Of a DNA stretch of 5,135 nt, positions 1 to 5,135 are shown one piece after another; the stretch's first letter is position 1; the number at the start of each line of letters is the position of its first letter. The DNA is taken from the NCBI GenBank assembly GCA_016870425.1, contig VGBQ01000181.1:1-5135 (forward strand), read 5' to 3'. The notes under the pieces are model-generated. The model was not told where the DNA came from and made no database searches. It worked only from the letters and a program-made list of their open reading frames with translations. The translations under genes and the position numbers were made by a program. Source of the DNA: Actinomycetota bacterium. GTDB taxonomy: Bacteria > Actinomycetota > Actinomycetes > S36-B12.

Positions 1-2
1 CG

Positions 3-467
3 GCCGGCGGCAAGACGCGCCGCAGCACGCGGATGCCCAAGGTGGAGGAGACATCCGCGGGGGGCCTGGTCGTCGACCGCACAGGCAGCCAGCTGCGGGC
101 AGCCCTCATCGCCCGTCATGACCGGCGCGGCCGACTCGTCTGGTCCCTGCCCAAGGGCCACCTCGAGGAGGGCGAGACCCCCGAGGACGCCGCCATTCGG
201 GAGGTGGAGGAGGAGACGGGGATCCGCGGACGGGTGCTCGCCCCCCTGGGCGTCATTGACTTCTGGTTCATCGCGGAGAACCGGCGGATCCACAAGACGG
301 TGCACCACTACCTCATGGAGGCATCCGGCGGCGAGCTCTCCGACGAGGACGCGGAGGTGGTCGAGGTGGCGTGGTTCCCACTCACCGACGTGCGCGACCG
401 CCTTGCCTATGCCGATGAGCGCCGACTCATGGACCGGATCCCCGACCTGCTCGCGGACGCGGGGTGA
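3..467 (+). CDS. Nudix hydrolase (MutT4/Rv3908-like), probably 5'-partial
   Basis: Nudix enzymes hydrolyse nucleoside diphosphates linked to another moiety; the substrate here is not determinable. Counting from the ATG at 33 (144 aa), a perfect Nudix box spans residues 42-64: G42, E48, R56-E57-V58, E60-E61, G63-I64. The metal-binding glutamates are all present. Other recognisable blocks are ETSAGGLVV (6-14), WSLPKGH (37-43), HKTVHHYL (87-94) and LAYADERRL (124-132). These closely match what I recall of mycobacterial MutT4 (Rv3908), which sits in the same gene position. The start is uncertain. No Shine-Dalgarno sequence precedes the ATG at 33, and the frame is open to the window edge with G/C in every third position, encoding AGGKTRRSTR. 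MutT4 has a basic Arg/Lys-rich extension there, so the true start is probably outside the window; 33 is the fallback. The stop codon overlaps the next gene by 4 bases. A Nudix hydrolase is near certain; specificity (oxidised dNTP, Ap4A, ADP-ribose or other) is open. Confidence 0.93.
   Translation, partial: AGGKTRRSTRMPKVEETSAGGLVVDRTGSQLRAALIARHDRRGRLVWSLPKGHLEEGETPEDAAIREVEEETGIRGRVLAPLGVIDFWFIAENRRIHKTVHHYLMEASGGELSDEDAEVVEVAWFPLTDVRDRLAYADERRLMDRIPDLLADAG
464..467 (+). other. Start/stop overlap GTGA (Nudix / DUF6049)
   Basis: The Nudix TGA (465-467) and the DUF6049 GTG (464-466) share bases. The upstream sequence is GC-rich with no clear Shine-Dalgarno motif, so initiation here probably depends on ribosomes terminating on the Nudix gene. 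Confidence 0.8.
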
Positions 468-544
468 AGCGAGCCGGGTGGATGGCCGGCCTCCTGGCCG
501 GCGCACTCGCGCTGTCGCTCGTCGCACCGGCAGTCGCGCTTGCT
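464..544 (+). other. Sec signal peptide of the DUF6049 protein
   Basis: The first 27 residues have a classic tripartite layout. There is a short positive n-region (M-K-R), a hydrophobic core rich in Leu, Ala and Gly, and an A-x-A cleavage motif (A25-L26-A27) followed by acidic DDTG at the mature N-terminus. There is no lipobox cysteine, so this is not a lipoprotein signal. Confidence 0.85.
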
Positions 545-2551
545 GACGACACAGGACCCGTGCGGATCACCATCACCGGTGTCGCGCCCGTGGCACTGGG
601 CACCGGCACCTCGCTGTCGATGAGCGGCACGGTCGCCAACACCGGGCTGACGACGGTCACGTCCGTCAGCGTCCGCTTGACCCTGTCGACCGCACCCGTC
701 GCACAGCGCCGCGATCTACGCACGGCGAGCGAGAACCCCGATGCCCTGGGGTCGCTCCCGCTCTATGAGACGACGACCGCAGTGACCGACACCCTGCCGG
801 CGGGTGCCAAGGCCGACTACCTGGTCTCGATAGACACCGCCGCCTTGCCGCTGGTGACTCCCGGTGTCTATGTCATCGGCGTGGAGGCCGTGGGCTCGAG
901 TGCAGCGGGATTCGTCATCCTCGGATCGGCGCGCACCCTCATCCCCTACGTGCCCGATCCCGTCGCACCCGTAGGGGTCACCTGGCTGTGGCCACTCGCC
1001 ACCACGCCGGGCCAGGCACCCGACGACGTGCTGCTTGGCGATGCGATCCCGCGTGAGATCGCTCCCGGTGGCCGACTCGACGATCTCCTCACCGCCGGGG
1101 AACTCTCGCCATCGATCACCTGGGTCATCGATCCGCAGGTCCTGCAGATCGCGTCCGAGATGGCCAACGGCTACCTCGTCGACAAGGCCGGGCAGACGCG
1201 CGCGGGCACCGAAGCCGACGCTGCCGGGGCTTGGCTGGCGCGGGTGCGCGACCTGCTCGGCACGCCGGACACGCGCAAGAAGCCCGTGCCGCGGGAACGG
1301 CCGGTGTGGATCATGCCGTACGCCGACCCCGATGCCGACCCGGTGACGCGGGCGGGACTCACCACTGATCTCGTGCGGGCCACCACGATTGCGCCCAACA
1401 TCGCCGAGCGGCAACTCGACCGCGCACCCGACGGCACGCTGGCATGGGCCGCGGGCGGGCGCATCGACCAGGAGGCGCTCGATGCGCTCGCTTCGGCGGG
1501 CGTGCGCACCATCGTCGTGCGCGACCGAGCGCTCACCGACACCGTCGACCCCGGCTACACCACCTCGGGCTCGGTCGACCTTGCGACATCAGGGGGTCGC
1601 GTGCGCGCCCTCGTGATCGATCGAGGCCTGCTGGCGGCACTCGAGATGCCACAGGGCAACGTGGCGACGATCCTGGCCGCACGCCAGCGATTCGTCTCCG
1701 AGCTGGCCTACGTCGCGCTGGAGCCGACGAGCCAGCGCCGCTATCTCGTGGCCGCACCCGCCAACGCGCGCTGGTCCCCGAACCCGCAACTCATGCGCTC
1801 CATCATCGCGTCGCTGCGCGGCACACCGTGGACCCGGATCGTGCCGGTGAGCACCCTGCTCGCACAGTCCCCAGGCTCAACGGGACGCACTCTCGACACC
1901 GAGAGCCGCCGCGGCCGTGAGATCGGGGCGGCGTACCTCCAGCGGGTGGCACAACTCCAGGGCTCCATCGACTCGCTGCGCAGCGTGCTCTCCGATCCCC
2001 TCCCGATCACGGCCCCGATCTCCTCGGCGGTCCTGCGCGCCGAGTCGAGTGCATGGCGCACGAAGCCCCGCGAGGCTGACCGGCTCCTCGACACCATTGA
2101 GGCGTCTGTCGTCCAGGCGCAGAACGGCATCTTCGTCGTCCCCCGTGACAATGTCGTCTTCAGCGGGGACCGCGGCAGCGTGCCCGTGACCGTCACCAAT
2201 GACCTCGACCAGACGGTCCGCGTGGGAGTGCGGGTCGAGGCGCAGCCCGCTGCACGCCTCGAGGCGGAGCCCTTGCCCGCGGTCGAGATCGAGCCGGGCA
2301 GACGCGCCAGCCTGGAGGTGCCCGTGCGCATCGTCGGTGGCGAGGCACTCACCGTCGCCGTGCAACTCACCGACCCGGACGGCAATCCCTTCGGCGCACC
2401 CGTGTCCCTGGAGTTGCGCACCACGGCCTACTCGCGCGCGGCCCTGTGGGTCGCGGTTGCCGCTGCCGTCGTGCTCGTGCTGCTCGTGGTCTTCGACATC
2501 GTGCGCCGAGCTCGGCAGCGGCGCGCCAAGCACCAGGCGGCGCCGGCATGA
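464..2551 (+). CDS. DUF6049-family secreted, membrane-anchored envelope protein (Rv3909-like)
   Basis: A 695-aa protein of unknown function. Residues 1-27 form a signal peptide: K2 and R3, a hydrophobic stretch about 8-22, and a cleavage site after A25-L26-A27. Residues 28 to about 160 look like an Ig-like beta domain. Residues about 170-470 form the large central region, with WLWPLATTPGQ (174-184), ITWVIDPQVL (218-227), VWIMPYADPD (281-290), WAAGGRID (328-335) and YLVAAPANARWSPNP (427-441). This pattern suggests a deacetylase- or glycosidase-like alpha/beta barrel, but I see no verified catalytic set. A helical segment (about 480-555) leads to a second Ig-like domain (about 565-655), a single membrane helix (about 659-680) and a basic tail (RRARQRRAKH). 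The predicted topology is therefore mostly extracytoplasmic with a short cytoplasmic C-terminus. The GTG start overlaps the Nudix stop (GTGA) and supplies the n-region charges; an in-frame ATG at 482 would lose them. Family assignment rests on architecture and position between mutT4-like and murJ genes. It may assist peptidoglycan precursor export or wall assembly (inference only). Confidence 0.9.
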   Translation: MKRAGWMAGLLAGALALSLVAPAVALADDTGPVRITITGVAPVALGTGTSLSMSGTVANTGLTTVTSVSVRLTLSTAPVAQRRDLRTASENPDALGSLPLYETTTAVTDTLPAGAKADYLVSIDTAALPLVTPGVYVIGVEAVGSSAAGFVILGSARTLIPYVPDPVAPVGVTWLWPLATTPGQAPDDVLLGDAIPREIAPGGRLDDLLTAGELSPSITWVIDPQVLQIASEMANGYLVDKAGQTRAGTEADAAGAWLARVRDLLGTPDTRKKPVPRERPVWIMPYADPDADPVTRAGLTTDLVRATTIAPNIAERQLDRAPDGTLAWAAGGRIDQEALDALASAGVRTIVVRDRALTDTVDPGYTTSGSVDLATSGGRVRALVIDRGLLAALEMPQGNVATILAARQRFVSELAYVALEPTSQRRYLVAAPANARWSPNPQLMRSIIASLRGTPWTRIVPVSTLLAQSPGSTGRTLDTESRRGREIGAAYLQRVAQLQGSIDSLRSVLSDPLPITAPISSAVLRAESSAWRTKPREADRLLDTIEASVVQAQNGIFVVPRDNVVFSGDRGSVPVTVTNDLDQTVRVGVRVEAQPAARLEAEPLPAVEIEPGRRASLEVPVRIVGGEALTVAVQLTDPDGNPFGAPVSLELRTTAYSRAALWVAVAAAVVLVLLVVFDIVRRARQRRAKHQAAPA
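2438..2548 (+). other. C-terminal transmembrane anchor and basic tail of the DUF6049 protein
   Basis: Residues 659-679 form an uninterrupted Ala/Val/Leu run of about 21 residues, followed by RRARQRRAKH. By the positive-inside rule the tail is cytoplasmic and the preceding 630 residues are outside. No LPXTG sorting motif precedes the helix, so this is a plain membrane anchor and not a sortase substrate. Confidence 0.85.
2535..2540 (+). promoter_or_regulatory. Ribosome binding site of murJ
   Basis: AGGCGG lies 7 bases upstream of the ATG at 2548 and differs by one base from AGGAGG. It supports 2548 as the MurJ start. The same reading frame opens further upstream, at a GTG at 2446, but that segment is Arg/Ala-rich, overlaps the DUF6049 membrane helix codons and does not resemble a MurJ N-terminus. 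Confidence 0.7.
2548..2551 (+). other. Start/stop overlap ATGA (DUF6049 / murJ)
   Basis: The ATG of murJ (2548-2550) overlaps the TGA of the DUF6049 gene (2549-2551). Unlike the other two junctions, this one also has a recognisable ribosome binding site (AGGCGG, 7-base spacing), so murJ may be the best-translated gene of the chain. Confidence 0.85.
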
Positions 2552-4362
2552 GCGGCGAGCGCCCGGGCGAGCCGCCCGTCGATCCCAACCTGGTGGCCTC
2601 ACCCGAGGGGCCGATCGAGGCCGCCGTCGCGCCCAGCGTGGAGCCGGATCCCCCGGCGAGCGCGGAGGAGGCACGCTCGGCGACGACCGGGCTGCTCGGG
2701 TCCAGTGCGGTGATGGCGACGGGCACGGTGCTGTCGCGCATCACCGGGGTCGCGCGCGACATCGCCCTGACCGCCGCCCTCGGCTTCTACCTCGTGTCCG
2801 ACGCCTACTCCCTGGGCAACACCATGCCCAACGTCCTCTACATCCTCGTCATCGGAGGCGCGCTCAACGCGGTCTTCATCCCCCAGCTCGTGCGTCGCAT
2901 GAAGGACGATGCCGATGGCGGGCAGGCCTACGCTGACCGACTGATCACCCTCGCGGGGCTGGTGCTGCTGGCCTTCTCCGTCGCCGCGGTGCTGCTCGCA
3001 CCACTCCTGGTCGATCTCTATGCCACCTCGGCCTACGACGACGCGCAGCGCGAACTCGCCACGGCATTCGCGCGACTGTGCCTGCCGCAGATCTTCTTCT
3101 ACGGCGTATACGCGCTGCTCAGCCAGGTGCTCAATGCACGCGGCCGATTCGGGGCACCGATGTTTGCCCCCATCCTCAACAACATCATCGCGATCGCGAC
3201 GTTCATCCTCTTCATCGTCATCGCCGGCACGTCGGCGGCCGCCGACGGGGTGCTCACACCCGATCAGGTCGCGATCCTGGGCATAGGCACGACACTCGGT
3301 GTCGCCCTGCAGGCCCTCATCCTCATCCCCGTGCTCATGCGCAGCGGCTACCGCTGGAGGGCGCGCTGGGACTGGCGTGGCAGCGGCCTGGGCAAGGCGG
3401 GTCACCTGGCGGTGTGGACACTCCTCCTCGTCATCGTCAACCAGGCCGGATACATCGTCATCACCCGACTCGCCACCCTGGCCAACGTCAACGCCGCAGC
3501 AGCAGGCACCACTCCCGCAGGTCTCACGACGTACCAAAAGGCGCATCTGGTCTTCATGCTTCCGCACAGTGTCATCACCGTGTCGATCGTGACGGCCCTG
3601 CTACCCGCACTCAGTCGCGTCGCACACTCCGGTCGGCTGCACCAGGTGGGTGCCGATGTGTCCGGGGCGATGCGTCTCGTCGCGGCGCTCATCGTGCCGA
3701 TCGGCGCCATCCTCATGATCGTGAGCCCGGGCATCGCCGTGCTGCTCTTCGGATACGGCGCGGCCACACCCGACCAGGCCCAGCTCGCGGGTCTCATCAC
3801 GAGCGTGTTCATGCTCGGCCTGCTGCCCTTCACCCTCTTCTACGTGCTCTTCCGCGGCTTCTACGCCGTCGAGGACACCCGCACGCCCTTCATCGCCAGT
3901 GTCGTGATGAACATCGTCGCCCTCGGCGTGGCCGTCCCCCTCTTCTACTCCGTGAGCGGGGGCGCGCAGGTGGCCACGCTGGCCTTCGGCTACGTGTGCG
4001 GCTTCTGGGCCACCTTTGTCCTCTCCTGGATCCTGCTGGCGCGCCGACTCGGCGGCCTCGACACCTGGACGACGCTCCGGTCACTGCTGCGCATGATCAT
4101 CGCGGGCTTCATCGCCCTGTGCGTGATGTTCGGCGTCGATGCGGCGCTGGAGGCATACGTCACGGGCGCCGACCCCGCCGACAGGCTCGGGGTGCTCGTC
4201 GATGTGATCGTGCTCTCCGCCGTGGGGCTGGGAGTGTATCTCGCGGCCGCATGGGCGATGCGCATCACGGAGGTCAGTGACGTGGTCAATCTCGTGCGGC
4301 GCAAGGTGCTGCGGCGCTCATCCGGCAAAGACGGCGCTGGCGCCCGTACCCTCGAGGGGTGA
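2548..4362 (+). CDS. murJ: Lipid II flippase MurJ (MviN family)
   Basis: A MOP-superfamily integral membrane protein that flips lipid II, the undecaprenyl-linked peptidoglycan precursor, to the outer face of the cytoplasmic membrane. The 604-aa product has an acidic, Pro-rich cytoplasmic N-terminus (1-48), then about 14 hydrophobic helices between roughly residues 50 and 571, and a basic tail (572-604). Family marks include LSRITGVARDI (62-72), SDAYSLGNTMPNVLY (84-98), GGALNAVFIPQLVR (103-116), FMLPHSVITVSIVTALLPALS (336-356; central L-P-H-S) and FYAVEDTRTPF (438-448). By hand alignment to Escherichia coli MurJ, R64, R70 and D85 correspond to functional R18, R24 and D39, while the positions of R52 and R270 are Y98 and L334. 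Escherichia coli MurJ is about 511 aa; the excess is mainly the N-terminal extension and C-terminal tail. There is no fused kinase domain as in mycobacterial MviN, and the stop overlaps the kinase-like gene (GTGA). The ATG at 2548 overlaps the previous stop and has a good ribosome binding site. Function is confident; essential charge pattern is by manual alignment. Confidence 0.95.
   Translation: MSGERPGEPPVDPNLVASPEGPIEAAVAPSVEPDPPASAEEARSATTGLLGSSAVMATGTVLSRITGVARDIALTAALGFYLVSDAYSLGNTMPNVLYILVIGGALNAVFIPQLVRRMKDDADGGQAYADRLITLAGLVLLAFSVAAVLLAPLLVDLYATSAYDDAQRELATAFARLCLPQIFFYGVYALLSQVLNARGRFGAPMFAPILNNIIAIATFILFIVIAGTSAAADGVLTPDQVAILGIGTTLGVALQALILIPVLMRSGYRWRARWDWRGSGLGKAGHLAVWTLLLVIVNQAGYIVITRLATLANVNAAAAGTTPAGLTTYQKAHLVFMLPHSVITVSIVTALLPALSRVAHSGRLHQVGADVSGAMRLVAALIVPIGAILMIVSPGIAVLLFGYGAATPDQAQLAGLITSVFMLGLLPFTLFYVLFRGFYAVEDTRTPFIASVVMNIVALGVAVPLFYSVSGGAQVATLAFGYVCGFWATFVLSWILLARRLGGLDTWTTLRSLLRMIIAGFIALCVMFGVDAALEAYVTGADPADRLGVLVDVIVLSAVGLGVYLAAAWAMRITEVSDVVNLVRRKVLRRSSGKDGAGARTLEG
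4359..4362 (+). other. Start/stop overlap GTGA (murJ / pseudokinase)
   Basis: The GTG of the kinase-like gene (4359-4361) overlaps the murJ TGA (4360-4362). The only purine run, GAGGGG (4354-4359 region), abuts the start codon and is too close to serve as a normal ribosome binding site. Coupled re-initiation after murJ is the likely mode, which would tie pseudokinase amount to MurJ synthesis. Confidence 0.8.
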
Positions 4363-5135
4363 GCACGCGCCAGATCGGCCGCTACGTCCTCGATGTCCTG
4401 GTCTCCCAGACCGGCGTCGTGGAGTTGTGGCAGGGCTTCGATCCGATGCTCGAGCGGCCCGTGTCTTTGCGCCTGATCCCCTCCGCGGATCCGCGCGCAA
4501 GCGCGGCCGAGGCTGCCGCGCGCCGTGCCGCACTCGTCGATGATCGCCGTCTCATCGCCGTCCTCGACATCCTCGCCGCCGAGCCCATCGCGGGCGATGA
4601 CGGCAGCGCGACGTATCTCGTCATCGTGAGCGAGTGGGTCGACGGCCGGACCCTCACCGACATCTACGAGGAGCGCGAGGGCGAGCCGATCGAGATCGAG
4701 GAGGTCATCCCCGTCATCGGGCAGGTCGCGGTGGCCCTCAAGCACAGCCATGACCTCGGCGTCCACCACAGCCGATTGCGACCCGGATCGCTGCTCATCG
4801 CGGAGACCGCGGACTTCGACGACCCCTTCACCCTCATGGGCGACACCAATGTCGTGCGCATCCGCGGGCTTGCCGTCGATGCGGCGCTGTGGACGGAGGA
4901 GGAGCCCGGCAGCGACGACATCGTCGGCGTCGGCTCCCTGCTCTACGCCATGCTCACCGGGCGCTGGCCGCTCGGCCTGGTCGATGGCATGTCACCCGCC
5001 CCGCGTGGAGGCGGACGCCTGCTGCCCCCGTCGCAGGTGGTCGCCGACGTCCCCGGCGCCATGGACGAGATCTGCCTGCGCGCGATCGGTCCGGCGGCCG
5101 CAGGGGATCATCGGATCGAGCCCTACGCCGACATG
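4359..5135 (+). CDS. Degenerate Ser/Thr kinase-like protein (MviN-type pseudokinase), 3'-partial
   Basis: The frame opens at a GTG overlapping the murJ stop and runs 259 codons to the window end without a stop. It shows a protein kinase fold. Residues 7-28 (GRYVLDVL to LWQGFD) match the N-lobe start, 35-39 the VAIK strand, 61-72 the HPNIV-type segment, 88-99 the hinge, 131-147 the catalytic loop, and 187-200 the helix F region with D187 and YAMLTG. The catalytic residues are gone. The glycine loop reads S16/T18/V21, the VAIK lysine is R38, HRD-L-K-P-x-N is H137-S138-R139-L-R141-P-G-S144, and DFG is G170-L171-A172. It therefore should not phosphorylate. In Mycobacterium tuberculosis the equivalent domain is fused to MviN; PknB phosphorylates it and the FHA protein FhaA binds it to control flipping (established there). 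Here it is a separate protein, presumably a cytoplasmic partner of MurJ. Homologues continue into a membrane helix and an outer domain, which this window does not show. A nucleotide-binding or weakly active role cannot be excluded. Confidence 0.88.
   Translation, partial: MSTRQIGRYVLDVLVSQTGVVELWQGFDPMLERPVSLRLIPSADPRASAAEAAARRAALVDDRRLIAVLDILAAEPIAGDDGSATYLVIVSEWVDGRTLTDIYEEREGEPIEIEEVIPVIGQVAVALKHSHDLGVHHSRLRPGSLLIAETADFDDPFTLMGDTNVVRIRGLAVDAALWTEEEPGSDDIVGVGSLLYAMLTGRWPLGLVDGMSPAPRGGGRLLPPSQVVADVPGAMDEICLRAIGPAAAGDHRIEPYADM

Noticed and set aside
482..484. Alternative ATG start for the DUF6049 protein
   Set aside because: It would remove the K2-R3 charges of the signal peptide n-region and the 4-base overlap with the Nudix gene, and it has no better ribosome binding site.
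485..502. GC hairpin (GCCGGC, 6-base loop, GCCGGC) just inside the DUF6049 gene
   Set aside because: It is produced by repeated Ala-Gly codons in the signal peptide (AGLLAG), and GCCGGC is itself palindromic. Six base pairs with no T tract is not a terminator. Effects on initiation are possible but unsupported.
2446..2547. Upstream in-frame extension of MurJ from a GTG at 2446
   Set aside because: The extra 34 residues overlap the DUF6049 membrane helix in another frame, are Arg/Ala-rich and lack a ribosome binding site, whereas the ATG at 2548 has one.
1877..2674. 265-aa antisense open frame across the 3' end of the DUF6049 gene
   Set aside because: Its composition is low-complexity Arg/Gly/Asp, there is no start context, and the + strand frame encodes a coherent Ig-like domain plus membrane helix.
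2599..3567. Long antisense open frame (322 aa) across murJ
   Set aside because: It is rich in Asp, Glu, Arg, Gly and His, has no recognisable family, and lies opposite clear membrane-helix codons of MurJ. It is a normal high-GC antisense shadow.
3078..4280. 400-aa + strand open frame within murJ
   Set aside because: The Arg/His/Pro-rich product is a frame-shifted reading of MurJ membrane helices. The MurJ frame has the expected motifs and G/C third positions.
3990..4769. 259-aa antisense open frame spanning the murJ / kinase-like junction
   Set aside because: It crosses two genes on the opposite strand, shows no domain, and is explained by the codon bias of the + strand genes.
1..5135. Mobile element, phage, CRISPR array or defence system
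   Set aside because: No transposase, integrase, inverted-repeat pair, direct-repeat array or compositional break is visible. All sequence is accounted for by four coupled core genes.

Overview
The window is high-GC, fully coding actinobacterial chromosome. It carries four genes on the + strand in the order Nudix hydrolase, DUF6049-type envelope protein, MurJ lipid II flippase and kinase-like protein. This matches, from memory, the Mycobacterium tuberculosis series Rv3908 (mutT4) - Rv3909 - Rv3910 (mviN), which lies near the replication origin, ahead of sigM, trxB, trxA/C, cwlM and parAB. The G/C-dominated third codon positions, the GTG starts and the family content point to Actinomycetia. A Micrococcales- or Actinomycetales-type lineage is most likely, because the kinase-like domain is a separate gene here and is not fused to MurJ as in mycobacteria. 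The genus cannot be fixed from the sequence.

Layout: positions 3-467 hold the 3' part (possibly all) of a Nudix hydrolase with a perfect Nudix box. Positions 464-2551 encode a secreted or membrane-anchored DUF6049-family protein with a signal peptide, Ig-like domains at both ends, a large central domain and one C-terminal membrane helix. Positions 2548-4362 encode MurJ (604 aa, about 14 membrane helices). Positions 4359-5135 encode the first 259 residues of a degenerate serine/threonine kinase-like protein that runs off the window. There are no intergenic gaps. All three junctions are the same 4-base start/stop overlap (GTGA, ATGA, GTGA), so the genes are probably one translationally coupled transcript whose promoter lies upstream of the window.

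Functionally, MurJ moves lipid-linked peptidoglycan precursor across the membrane. The kinase-like protein has lost the glycine loop, the ATP-anchoring lysine, the HRD aspartate and the DFG motif. It therefore looks like the non-catalytic regulatory module known from mycobacterial MviN, where PknB phosphorylation and an FHA protein control flipping. The DUF6049 protein would act on the outer face of the same membrane in an unknown role. The Nudix enzyme is probably a housekeeping nucleotide pyrophosphohydrolase that shares the transcript. I see no mobile element, CRISPR array, RNA gene, terminator or repeat array. The region is a conserved core operon, and the points of interest are the stand-alone pseudokinase, the altered MurJ charged residues and the uncharacterised DUF6049 protein.
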